From the NCBI GenBank assembly GCA_942492635.1, contig CALOFP010000003.1:620001-684000 (forward strand): a stretch of 64,000 nucleotides of DNA, written 5' to 3'. Origin of the DNA: CALOFP01 sp942492635. Its GTDB lineage: Bacteria; UBP6; UBA1177; CALOFP01. This document shows, piece after piece, positions 45,669-54,124 of this stretch. The position numbers and the translations under genes were made by a program. The stretch's first letter is position 1. Each line of letters opens with the position of its first letter. The notes beneath the pieces were generated by a model. The model was not told the origin of the DNA. It searched no databases and saw nothing but the letters and a program-made list of their open reading frames with translations.

Positions 45669-46855
45669 TGAGGATCGTAAACTTCCCCGAAAAGAGAAAA
45701 ATATGTGCCGTTATTGCGAGCCGCGCCAACTACGGAAGAATGAAATCTCTTCTCCTTGCAATGCAGCAGGATGAAAGAATTGAACTTTCGATCATCGTAG
45801 GAGCCAGTGCTCTCCTTGAAAAATTCGGAAACGTCAAGGAGCTGATCGAGTCGGACGGTTTCTCCATCGACGCCGAGGTGCACTTCATGCTCGAGGGCAG
45901 CTCTCCCCTCACCATGGCAAAGTCGACCGGAATAGGACTGATGGAACTCCCCACCATATTCAACATACTTCGTCCCCACATTGTTCTGACCCATGCGGAC
46001 AGGTTCGAAACCATGGCGACGGCGGTTGCCGCAACATACATGAACATTCCTCTCGCCCACACACAGGGCGGAGAACTCACCGGATCAATTGACGAATCCG
46101 TACGCCATGCCATCACAAAAATGGCACACATACACTTTCCGGCAACCGAGGACGCATGTAGAAGAATAGTTAAAATGGGAGAGAACCCCGATCTGGTTTT
46201 CAACACCGGCTGTCCGGCCATCGATACGATAAGAGATATCGAGCTCGCCCTTCCGAACGATTTTTTTAAAAAAGCAGGGGGAACAGGTCGGATTCTTGAC
46301 ACAGGCAAACCGTACCTTGTGCTGATACAGCATCCCGTCACAACCGAGTTCGAATCCGCGAGAAAGCAGATAACCGAATCCCTCGAAGCCGTAGCGAAAA
46401 CAGGAATGCAGACCGTAGTTCTCTGGCCCAACATCGACGCAGGATCGGACAGCGTCTCCAAGGGCATACGTGTGTTCAGGGAAAATCACTCATCCGAACT
46501 CCCCTTTCAATATGTCAAAAATCTGCCGACGGAAGATTATGCGAGACTGATCAAAAACTGCGCATGCCTTCTGGGCAACAGTTCCAGCGCACTTCGGGAA
46601 GGTGCTTTTCTCGGTGTTCCTGCAGTCAACATAGGCACGAGACAGAGTTTCAGAAGCAGAGGGAATAACGTGACGGATGCCGGTTACGACAGGGAAGAGA
46701 TATTTAAAATGGTAAAATATCAGATTGAGCACGGTCCGTACGAATCGGATCCCCTTTTCGGAGACGGAACCGCAGGTGTCAAAATCTCCGACATCCTCGC
46801 ATCCATACCCTCACTTAATCTGCAGAAAACCTTTCATGAGGTGCAGAATGTCTGA
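45668..46855 (+). CDS. neuC: NeuC-like UDP-GlcNAc 2-epimerase (hydrolysing)
   Basis: 395 residues of the GT-B epimerase fold. KICAVIASRANYGRMKSLL opens the N-domain, LTHADRFETMATA holds the conserved Asp/Arg/Glu, and PLAHTQGGELTGSIDESVRHAITKMAHIHFP is the family signature. YLVLIQHPVTTEF and LLGNSSSALREGAFLGVPAVNIGTRQ bind the UDP part. It releases ManNAc-type sugar from a UDP-sugar for the neuB product next to it. It starts in a TGATG overlap with neuB. The two genes lie 2.3 kb from the end of the flagellar operon, so a flagellin or surface glycan is plausible. Confidence 0.9.
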   Translation: MRIVNFPEKRKICAVIASRANYGRMKSLLLAMQQDERIELSIIVGASALLEKFGNVKELIESDGFSIDAEVHFMLEGSSPLTMAKSTGIGLMELPTIFNILRPHIVLTHADRFETMATAVAATYMNIPLAHTQGGELTGSIDESVRHAITKMAHIHFPATEDACRRIVKMGENPDLVFNTGCPAIDTIRDIELALPNDFFKKAGGTGRILDTGKPYLVLIQHPVTTEFESARKQITESLEAVAKTGMQTVVLWPNIDAGSDSVSKGIRVFRENHSSELPFQYVKNLPTEDYARLIKNCACLLGNSSSALREGAFLGVPAVNIGTRQSFRSRGNNVTDAGYDREEIFKMVKYQIEHGPYESDPLFGDGTAGVKISDILASIPSLNLQKTFHEVQNV

Positions 46856-47705
46856 CAACCGAAAGGGATCAAAAGAGTACTTCGATCTCTCCTGGAGCGG
46901 CAGGAAGGAGGCAAAACACAACTACTTCACCCTTAATGAACCAAAAACCCAGATGCAGCTGGCCTTCAGCAGCCACTGGGATCTTTTCAACAGGATGCTT
47001 CTCAAGGGTAAAAAAGGAGTGTGTCTCGAAACCGGATGCGGCCGGGGCAACATGAGCCTCTACTTTGCGGATGCCGGGTGGGATTGCCATCTTCTTGACA
47101 TATCCGAAAACGCCCTCTCGGTAGCCCGCGACAATTTTGAATCGCTCGGCATGAAGGGAGAATTCCAATTCGGCGACGTCCACCAGCTCCCCTACGAAAA
47201 AGAGAGCTTCGACTGCGTATTCTCCATAGGACTTCTCGAACATTTCGAGGATGTAGAACAGATAATCGAAGAGCAGCACAGGATACTGAAAAAGGAGGGA
47301 ATCTTCATCGGCTACGTAGTACCCGAAAGAAAAATGAACGTCCAGACCCTTGTCAAACCGGCAAATATCCTGCTCTCAAAATTCAAGAAGTTTTTTGACC
47401 CAAAAGTCGACATCTTCAAGAACGACAGAGAACTGCTCTACAGAAGCGATTTCACAAGCGACCACTACATGAAGATTATGAAGAAACTTGGGTGGAAAGA
47501 GAGCGGAAGTTTCGGAACGTTTCCCATACCCTCGGTAAGCTACTCCGAAATTTACCCATTCACTCCCCTTCCGGAAAAGCTGGAGCGGACAGTTGTGACG
47601 CTTCAGAACTCCTTTCTGAACCTCCGGTCCAGAGTTATGGAGTACCCATGGATGTGCAGCGAAGTTTGGGGACAGGCATTTGTTGTGTGGGGTGTCAAAA
47701 AATGA
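46848..47705 (+). CDS. Class I SAM-dependent methyltransferase
   Basis: I start at 46848 (MSDNRKGSKEYFDLSW), eight bases inside the end of neuC, with GAGGTG upstream. A longer frame to 46725 would run through neuC coding sequence. The 285-residue product has motif I CLETGCGRGNMSLYFA, motif II WDCHLLDIS, GDVHQLPYEKESFDCVFSIGLLEHFED (motif IV) and a post-motif ILKKEGIFIGYVVPE. The substrate is unknown. Its place after neuBC suggests methylation of a nonulosonic acid or its carrier glycan. Confidence 0.85.
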   Translation: MSDNRKGSKEYFDLSWSGRKEAKHNYFTLNEPKTQMQLAFSSHWDLFNRMLLKGKKGVCLETGCGRGNMSLYFADAGWDCHLLDISENALSVARDNFESLGMKGEFQFGDVHQLPYEKESFDCVFSIGLLEHFEDVEQIIEEQHRILKKEGIFIGYVVPERKMNVQTLVKPANILLSKFKKFFDPKVDIFKNDRELLYRSDFTSDHYMKIMKKLGWKESGSFGTFPIPSVSYSEIYPFTPLPEKLERTVVTLQNSFLNLRSRVMEYPWMCSEVWGQAFVVWGVKK

Positions 47706-47783
47706 TCTTTTTGCCTTCCAAGACAACTTTAAAACATTTTCATGACAGATGAACAGCGCATTCTGCGCGGAGGAAATCTTAGA

Positions 47784-48191
47784 ATGACTCAAACATTTGA
47801 ATATTCACTGACCGTCGGCAGAGAGTCGATAGACGAAAACGGCCACGTCAACAACATCGAGTACATGAAGTGGATGGAGAGAGCCGCCATCCTCCACACC
47901 GAAAGTGTGGGATGGAACCACGAAGCGTACAAAAGAATCGGGAGAGCCTGGTTCGCAAGATCCAACCACATCGACTACTACAAACCCACATACGAAGGTG
48001 AAGAAATCACCGTAAAAACATGGGTTCAGGACATGAAAAGAATTAAATCCACCAGAATCTACGAAATCATAAGATCCGAAGACGGCACACTCCTCGCAAA
48101 GGGAGAGACACAGTGGGTATTTGTAGATATCGAAACAGGAAGACCCGCAGCGATCACCGACGAAGTGGCGAAAGCGTTCTTTGGAAACTGA
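47784..48191 (+). CDS. Hotdog-fold acyl-CoA thioesterase (4HBT/YbgC type)
   Basis: The start at 47784 (MTQTFEYSLTVGRESID) has a CGGAGG site; the frame is open back to 47742. The 135-residue product has the signature DENGHVNNIEYMKWMERAAI, with the family's catalytic Asp replaced in a D-x-N-G-H-V-N-N setting, and the strand TWVQDMKRIKSTRIYEI. It hydrolyses acyl thioesters or acts as an acyl transferase. It lies 78 bp after the methyltransferase and in the same orientation. I infer it may act on an acylated sugar precursor, but a housekeeping role is as likely. Confidence 0.82.
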   Translation: MTQTFEYSLTVGRESIDENGHVNNIEYMKWMERAAILHTESVGWNHEAYKRIGRAWFARSNHIDYYKPTYEGEEITVKTWVQDMKRIKSTRIYEIIRSEDGTLLAKGETQWVFVDIETGRPAAITDEVAKAFFGN

Positions 48192-48280
48192 CAAACACGA
48201 TTTATCAACTAATACAAATTTCCAGCAAAATCAGCGTCTGATGCGGTTTTCGACTGAAGGATTCCCGTCGGAGAACCCAA

Positions 48281-48325
48281 ATAAAAAGTCAGGGGAGATT
48301 CGGACCGAAATCCCGACCTCCCCTG
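48281..48325 (-). terminator. Rho-independent terminator of small lipoprotein gene
   Basis: On the minus strand CAGGGGAG (48325-48318) pairs with CTCCCCTG (48297-48290) around a loop that can itself form TCGGG/CCGA pairs, followed by CTTTTTATT. Confidence 0.75.
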
Positions 48326-48347
48326 GAGCAACTAAAGAGAGTTACTA

Positions 48348-48776
48348 CTATTCACTCTTTGCAACTCTTGCAAGAAGAGCCTTTGCCAAACAATCATTCA
48401 GCTTAGTATTCATCTGGCTTTCCTTAAGCTTTTCAGCACACTCGATGTCTGCAAGACACTTAAGAGCGGCATCAAACTTAACCTTATCGAACTCATAATT
48501 CTGGTTATCTGCACCAAAATAGGCAGCGATATCCTTTTTGGCTTTGGTTGTCTCAACACACTGCTGTGAACCGAAGTAGTCAAGTCCATCTCTTACTTTA
48601 ATAACAGTTTTACCGGCATCGTCGTAGCACTGTACGTTTACATCACACTCGTTACCGAGATACATGTCGTAACCAGCCTGCATCGAATAGTTTTCATCCT
48701 TTTCTTCTTCTTCTTCACATGAGATCGCAAGAACTGACAAAAGAGCAATAATTGAAACAAAAAGCAGTTTTTTCAT
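48348..48776 (-). CDS. Small Cys-rich lipoprotein, function unknown
   Basis: The start at 48776 (MKKLLFVSIIALLSV) has a GGAG site seven bases upstream; an in-frame TTG at 48788 is a worse choice. The 142-residue product has lipobox AISC, then EEEEEKDE as a short acidic tether. The mature domain has about seven Cys (NECDVNVQCYDD, QQCVETTKAKKD, LKCLADIECAEK, DCLAKALL), suggesting a disulphide-tied helical fold. I recognise no family. It is monocistronic with its own terminator. Confidence 0.75.
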   Translation of the reverse strand: MKKLLFVSIIALLSVLAISCEEEEEKDENYSMQAGYDMYLGNECDVNVQCYDDAGKTVIKVRDGLDYFGSQQCVETTKAKKDIAAYFGADNQNYEFDKVKFDAALKCLADIECAEKLKESQMNTKLNDCLAKALLARVAKSE

Positions 48777-49138
48777 TGTTTTCTCCAAAAAAAATACGAT
48801 TAATCAACGCTTAATTAGCTAACGAATGTTTCTAACTAATTTTTACTCGAAAAGCAACTATTTTTCATAACTGATTCAACTTTTATACGTAACAGTATAA
48901 TTAATTTCAGAAACATATTACTAATCTTAAAGATAAAGAAATTTATCGATATCCAAGAACCATTTAGTTTCACAGATAACAGCTTTATTGAAAATGTTAC
49001 ACAAAATCAACAGAAAAGCATCGTGCACTCGCCAACAGGATATCGTTGACCTGCAAAAAGCCGTTTCGCTGCATCCGCCCGAACCCAATTCCATGAAGTC
49101 TGTTCGGGCGATTGGGATATCGGTGACCGGGATAGAGG
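48777..49138. other. Spacer between small lipoprotein gene and end of flagellar operon
   Basis: About 360 bp, AT-rich on the left. An inverted repeat CGCCCGAAC/GTTCGGGCG (49076-49084 and 49102-49110) with a competing CCCAAT/ATTGGG pair lies 30-60 bp past the fliS stop and may end the flagellar transcript, although no immediate T-run follows. Confidence 0.45.
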
Positions 49139-49654
49139 TTATCCTTTGATACTGAAGGGTTTGTAGGGTTTGTCCTTCTTTTCGGCCGTGACGTTTTTGA
49201 ATAGGTTTCTTCTCGGAGGGGCTTTTTGGGGTTCCGGGGCGGCTTTCTCGGCGGGTGCCTCCTTGCCGACTGTACCCTCTTTTGCCTGTCTGGCTATTTC
49301 GACCCACGCTTCCTTGAGGCTGGAAAAGATCTCTATGGCTTCCTTTATCATTGCGGGATCCTTTTTGATATTTCCCGTCATCAGCCTCTCCTGAATGAAC
49401 CCGTAGAGGTTGAAGAGGTTTTTCGATATCTCCCCGCCTTGATTCATATCGAGCATGTTGCTCAGTTCGTTCACAATGTTCTGGGCCTTTGTTATGTTGT
49501 AGTGGGTTTTCTCTATGTTCTTTTCCTGTATGTAATTTATAGCGCGGTTCATGAACTTGATTCCGGCTTCGTAGAGCATTACCACAATTTCAATGTTTGA
49601 TTTTCCTTCTATTTCGCGTTTGAGATATTCGGTCTCAAAATCTCTGCCGGCCAT
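49139..49654 (-). CDS. fliS: Flagellin export chaperone FliS
   Basis: A cytoplasmic chaperone that binds the C-terminal helix of flagellin before export. Of 171 residues, about 10-130 form the four-helix FliS fold (ILEVVVMLYEAG-like NIEIVVMLYEAGIKFMNRAI, ITKAQNIVNELSNML, EISKNLFNLYGFIQERLM). The family is usually about 130 residues long. Here an Ala/Pro/Lys/Glu-rich tail of about 45 residues is added. It is last in the flagellar operon, 23 bp after fliD. Confidence 0.9.
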   Translation of the reverse strand: MAGRDFETEYLKREIEGKSNIEIVVMLYEAGIKFMNRAINYIQEKNIEKTHYNITKAQNIVNELSNMLDMNQGGEISKNLFNLYGFIQERLMTGNIKKDPAMIKEAIEIFSSLKEAWVEIARQAKEGTVGKEAPAEKAAPEPQKAPPRRNLFKNVTAEKKDKPYKPFSIKG

Positions 49655-49677
49655 TAAAACCCTCCGTCAAATCCCTG

Positions 49678-52600
49678 TTAGCCGATGCCCAGCTTCTGGG
49701 CAACCTGGTTGCTCTGCTCCTGGAGTCGAGCCATCTGCTCTTCCATTGCGGTGAACTGCTTGTACAAAGTCTCCTCACGTAGTTTGATACGTTTTTCGTA
49801 CTGCTCGTACTGATCATACAGAGATCTCAGCTGTCTGTCTATATATCCGTTGGTTTTTGTTTGTTCTTTCAGAGCTCCGCCGGTCGTTATCAGGTTGTTT
49901 ATCTGGGTTTCGATCCTTCTGGCGAGTCCCTTTTCCGATTCGACTTCGGAGTTTTTCGCAAAGAAATCAAACACCTTTTCGGGATTATCCCTGAGGTTGT
50001 TCATGAATTCGTAGTTTCGTTTCAATTCTTCCTTTATCGATTCCTTGTACTCCTCCTCGGTCTCTGTTTTGGGATCGTATTTTTTTATGAGATACCCCTT
50101 TTTCTTGTCTTCGAAGCCGCCGACGCTTCCAGCCTCTATCTTGATATCCATCAACGTGTCGAATTCGGGGTCCCCGTTAACCATGGGGGTATTCACTGTC
50201 TGACGTAGAAAACTGTGAAGGTTCCTCAGGCTGTTTTCGTTGCGGATCATCTTCTGCTTTGAGTAGAGCTTGTACTTCTCCTCGTAGGCTTCAACTTCCG
50301 TCATGGTTTTCATGCTGTCAAGCTTCTCTTCGGACAGGGGGGTGAGATACTTCCGGTTCTCTTTCGTAACGGCCGGCGGGTTGAGCTCCTCGAGAATCCT
50401 GTTGTATTCGAAGATGAAATCGGTGACCGCGTCAAGTACGGTGTCGGTGTCGGTATCGACTGTGATGGTGGCCATCGAGTCGCTTGTGGACATGAGGTTG
50501 AGCTCCACACCGCCGATCACGTCGTCCACCTTGTTGGATGTTCTCGTGTAGAAAACACCGTCAACGACCAGTTCCGCGTCGGTTCCCAGACTTCCGGTGT
50601 CGCTTTCGAGGCTCGATTTCACGGCAAGGTCCCCGAAATAGTCCTGCACAGTGTTGGCCGCCTGTGTCGGTTCGTCTGTTACGATAAAGAGTCCTGCTGT
50701 TCCCGAAGCTATGGATGTCATGTTGATTTTTCCGGAGCCGTCGGTTGTTATGGTCGCATTCTGGGCTACGGTGGAATCGGCAAGCAGGGCCCTGGTGAAG
50801 TTGAGAGCGTTGTACTCCGCTGTGGCATCGGCGCCCACTCCGTTGGATTCGGTCATCGTCGCTCCTCCGAGGCCCATTTCCGATCCGTCTCCTGCGGCAC
50901 CTTCGGTTATTCTGAAATCTATTCCCTGCGTTGCGTTGAAAAGGGATATCCGGTTCTCTCCCTGGAGAACAGCCGGAACCTCGACAGTTGAGCCGCTCCA
51001 GTATGATGCATCGTTCCACGCCGCTACGAAATCCTCGTCGGTTTTGAGCGTATCGGCACCGGTGTAGGTCCAGGTGTATGAATTTGCGGCTCCGCCCGTA
51101 TCTGTTTCGATGGTAAAGGTGGTTCCCGTGGGAAATCCGTCGACCCACTTCATTTCAAGAGGCGTTGCGGTGTAGGCTCCGCCCTGTGTCGTTGCCGGAA
51201 CTGTAACCGTTGTCTCTCCGGCAGAGCCCCTGCTGAAAACAACCTTGTCCACGCCTCGATTTCCTGCCTGGGCCTGTCCGATGACGCTGCTGGTTCCGTA
51301 GGAAACGTTCAGCGCCTGGAGAATGTTGGATGTGTCGTAAACTCCACCCACCTCTATCTTGTCGGCGTTCGTATCCACCGAGAGAGGATCAGCCTTGAGT
51401 ATGAACTTGTCGCTGTTTATGTCGTAACTTGCCACAACTCCGGCGTTTGAATCGTTTATCTTCGTAATCAGAGAGTTGAGTGAGTCCTTTGAAGGATCCA
51501 CGTAGAGTGTCACTCCGTTGATGGTGAACGTACCCGTAACCACAGTTTCGGAAAAGGATGCGTCAGAGATGAAACTCTCCGGATCGATTGTCGCAGTCAT
51601 GGTGCCGGGATGGAGAGATCCGCCGTGGGACAGGGAGAGCTTGGCCATCCGGAGGAAGTTCGTGGTGTCTCCGGCGTCCCCAAGCGAAATTTCGCTTCCG
51701 GTGTAGTTTTCGTTGGCGGTCAGCATGAACCGGTCGTTTGTCTTGTCGTAACTTGCCGTTACTCCGGCACCCGAGCTGTTTATCATCGCGATGATATCGC
51801 TTACGGTTGCGGTCGTCATGTCCGGAACGGTGATCTTCTTGCCGTTTACCGTGAAAGTTCCGCTCTTGTCGGATGCGTAGACAAGGGTTCCGTTGTTGAA
51901 CTCGATATCCTTTACCGGCTCCAGAAGATCCAGGGTTCCGTCCTTGACAACGTCGTCTCCGCCTTCGATTTCGGGATAGATCCTATCCGTCGTCCTGAGC
52001 TGGGAGTTGATCCTGAGAGTGGCGGAACCGTCTGTCAGCATCTCTCCGGTAGCCGGAACAACCGTAAATCCTGGAAGCATTCCCGTTTTCGAATCGTTTA
52101 ACCGGTTTCTCAGATCGTCGTAGCCTGTTTCGGATATCCACCGATCCGTAATTTCGGTCACAGATGAGAACTGGGCGGATGAAAGTCCGAGCGGAGTCAT
52201 GGCTCCTCCGCTGTTGAATTTTATATCGGTCGAATCGTTGGAGTTGAGGTTGTAGAAGGCGAGTCTCTCGTTTCCCGTACCGTCCAGATCCTCTGATTTT
52301 ACCATGACGTATGTGAGATCCGTCGTTCCCTCCTGGGTGTTCAGGTAGTCGTTGATCTTCTTTTCAAGATCTGCCGCCACATCCTTCACCTTTGTTTCAC
52401 CCTTGAGAGCGAAATCAAGATTTACGTCGAATGTGTAGCCGTTGACCGTCAGGTTGAGATCGTTTGTACCGTCGGGAGCTGCCGGGGCGGCAGCGGGATC
52501 GGTCACTATGGATCCGGCCATTGTCCCCGAAGTTGCCGCGCTCTCCGCAACTGCGCCGGTGAACTTTCCTATCTGTCCGCCTCCCTCCCTGATGTAGGTG

Positions 52601-53082
52601 GCTTCTGCAATGTAACGGGCTGAAGCTCCGGCGCCTGTGGAGGAGACCTCCAGATCGATCTTTCCTTCGAAACTTGTCTCGGGTCTTCCGTTTACGCCTG
52701 TTATTCCTACGGTGTTGGGAGGAGTTTTCAGAACCGTCGCACGCGTGTAGATACTTCCTGAACGTGCGGGAACGGCCAGGTTGTTGACCCTTACGGAGTA
52801 GCTGCCCTTGACGGCGGTCATAGATGCCGTACCGGTCACTACGCTGTCGTTTGAAGTTTTAAGACTCTTGTCGAGAAATGTGGATTCCAGCTTCAGCTTG
52901 AGCGTGGTGTCCTTGAGCTTCTGCAGACTCTTCATCTGCTCCTCAAGCACCTCCTTTTTCCTGTTCTGGGCGGTCATCTTGTCGTTGATCTTGTTCATGG
53001 GCTTTCTCTGGATATCCAGCGAAGCCTTTACAAGAGCGTCCGTATCCATCCCTGAAATTACACCGCTGATTCTATTTGGCAT
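49678..53082 (-). CDS. fliD: Flagellar filament cap protein FliD, very long form
   Basis: The cap and filament-assembly protein at the flagellar tip. The N-terminus (ISGVISGMDTDALVKASLDI, then a heptad region) is the FliD D0/D1 start, and the last about 250 residues (ELVVDGVFYTRTSNKVDDVI, then a coiled coil ending MEEQMARLQEQSNQVAQ) are the FliD C-domain. At 1134 residues it is about twice the usual 450-700. The extra middle has at least two flagellin-IN-type segments (FTVNGKKITVPDMTTATVSD, FTINGVTLYVDPSKDSLNS) and repeated beta domains that would face the medium. It overlaps the upstream gene by 11 bp. Confidence 0.92.
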   Translation of the reverse strand: MPNRISGVISGMDTDALVKASLDIQRKPMNKINDKMTAQNRKKEVLEEQMKSLQKLKDTTLKLKLESTFLDKSLKTSNDSVVTGTASMTAVKGSYSVRVNNLAVPARSGSIYTRATVLKTPPNTVGITGVNGRPETSFEGKIDLEVSSTGAGASARYIAEATYIREGGGQIGKFTGAVAESAATSGTMAGSIVTDPAAAPAAPDGTNDLNLTVNGYTFDVNLDFALKGETKVKDVAADLEKKINDYLNTQEGTTDLTYVMVKSEDLDGTGNERLAFYNLNSNDSTDIKFNSGGAMTPLGLSSAQFSSVTEITDRWISETGYDDLRNRLNDSKTGMLPGFTVVPATGEMLTDGSATLRINSQLRTTDRIYPEIEGGDDVVKDGTLDLLEPVKDIEFNNGTLVYASDKSGTFTVNGKKITVPDMTTATVSDIIAMINSSGAGVTASYDKTNDRFMLTANENYTGSEISLGDAGDTTNFLRMAKLSLSHGGSLHPGTMTATIDPESFISDASFSETVVTGTFTINGVTLYVDPSKDSLNSLITKINDSNAGVVASYDINSDKFILKADPLSVDTNADKIEVGGVYDTSNILQALNVSYGTSSVIGQAQAGNRGVDKVVFSRGSAGETTVTVPATTQGGAYTATPLEMKWVDGFPTGTTFTIETDTGGAANSYTWTYTGADTLKTDEDFVAAWNDASYWSGSTVEVPAVLQGENRISLFNATQGIDFRITEGAAGDGSEMGLGGATMTESNGVGADATAEYNALNFTRALLADSTVAQNATITTDGSGKINMTSIASGTAGLFIVTDEPTQAANTVQDYFGDLAVKSSLESDTGSLGTDAELVVDGVFYTRTSNKVDDVIGGVELNLMSTSDSMATITVDTDTDTVLDAVTDFIFEYNRILEELNPPAVTKENRKYLTPLSEEKLDSMKTMTEVEAYEEKYKLYSKQKMIRNENSLRNLHSFLRQTVNTPMVNGDPEFDTLMDIKIEAGSVGGFEDKKKGYLIKKYDPKTETEEEYKESIKEELKRNYEFMNNLRDNPEKVFDFFAKNSEVESEKGLARRIETQINNLITTGGALKEQTKTNGYIDRQLRSLYDQYEQYEKRIKLREETLYKQFTAMEEQMARLQEQSNQVAQKLGIG

Positions 53083-54124
53083 CCTTCTCTCCCTTCATAT
53101 CTCCCTTCTTTTTTCCAGCCTTCCTGAAAACCTCATCTTCCCTGTATCTGAGCTGATCCTCCTTGAATTCGGGATAGAGCCTTCTGTCGTAACCCTTCTC
53201 CTCAGGCATCGTATCTTCTGCAGGAACACAGATCATTGCAGGAGCGCCCTTCTTCCTGGGGGCAGGTTTTCTTTTCACCTTCTTCTTCTCCACAAGTGAG
53301 ACAGCGGTAACCTTCTCGTTAAAAACAACAAAATCTCCCATACGAATTCCGCTGCCGGGATTCATGTCGGGATTGAACTTTCTGAGAGGTCTCGCGTAGA
53401 GCCCGTCATCCCACACATACTCAACCTCAACGACGGAAACCGGATAGAGGTGAGAATTCCCCACATCACGACATACCGTCATCTGCATTCCGTTTCTGAT
53501 TCCCATTGCCTCACCGACCGGCACCCATACGCCTCTTCGCTCGTTGAGCTTGAAGAAAACGTCCGTCACCGGTACGACCCGTACCGAATCGCCGCGGAAC
53601 AGAGGGGTGCACGAGGAGGGAGTAAGAGTGTAGGTGTAGTATACCGAGGGAACGGTTTCCTCAGGCTGCGGCTTCTTCTCTTCCGGAGCTTTCTCAACCG
53701 GCTGCGAAACAGCTCCGTTTTTCTCTGCAGCCGCCCTTTGGGGTTCCTTTTCCTCCTGAGTTTTTCCGCTACTTTTTTCTGCAGGCCTTGTCTCTTCGCC
53801 CTTCTTTCCGGCTTTTTCCGCAGGCTTTTTCTTCTCAGTCCCTGCCTCTTTTTTTACCTTATTTTTGCCGTCATCAACTTTTCTATCTTTTTCACCTTCT
53901 TTTTTAGAATCTTTTTTATCCGCTTTTTTTACCTTCTCATCTTTACCGTCACTCTCATCCTTTTTATCCGGATCATCCTTTTTTTCATCTTTTGAATCCT
54001 TCTCCCCGTCCTTTTTCTGAGACTGGAGATAGAGTTCGTAGAGCGATTTGGAAGAGTCCTTTTTGGCCTGCGCTCCATAGAGGGAGAGTGCCGCAAGAAC
54101 AAGTATGAGAGCTATCCTTTTCAT
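53072..54124 (-). CDS. Secreted Lys/Glu/Asp-rich protein in flagellar operon, function unknown
   Basis: 350 residues with a signal peptide (MKRIALILVLAALSLYGAQA) and no lipobox. Residues about 25-165 are an extreme low-complexity Lys/Glu/Asp tract with Pro/Ala patches. Residues about 170-285 are a folded beta-rich domain (YYTYTLTPSSCTPLF, GDSVRVVPVTDVFF, GVWVPVGEAMGIRNGMQMTV, GSGIRMGDFVVFNEKVTAVS) that could be SH3- or SAF-like. A basic tail follows. I recognise no family. It overlaps the adenylate cyclase-like gene by 4 bp (ATGA) and fliD by 11 bp, so it is translated with them. It may act in the periplasm at the basal body or peptidoglycan. Confidence 0.75.
   Translation of the reverse strand: MKRIALILVLAALSLYGAQAKKDSSKSLYELYLQSQKKDGEKDSKDEKKDDPDKKDESDGKDEKVKKADKKDSKKEGEKDRKVDDGKNKVKKEAGTEKKKPAEKAGKKGEETRPAEKSSGKTQEEKEPQRAAAEKNGAVSQPVEKAPEEKKPQPEETVPSVYYTYTLTPSSCTPLFRGDSVRVVPVTDVFFKLNERRGVWVPVGEAMGIRNGMQMTVCRDVGNSHLYPVSVVEVEYVWDDGLYARPLRKFNPDMNPGSGIRMGDFVVFNEKVTAVSLVEKKKVKRKPAPRKKGAPAMICVPAEDTMPEEKGYDRRLYPEFKEDQLRYREDEVFRKAGKKKGDMKGEKDAK

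Noticed and set aside
46725..46847. Longer N-terminus of the methyltransferase overlapping neuC
   Set aside because: It is the shadow of neuC coding sequence; the ATG at 46848 has a ribosome binding site and a normal methyltransferase start.
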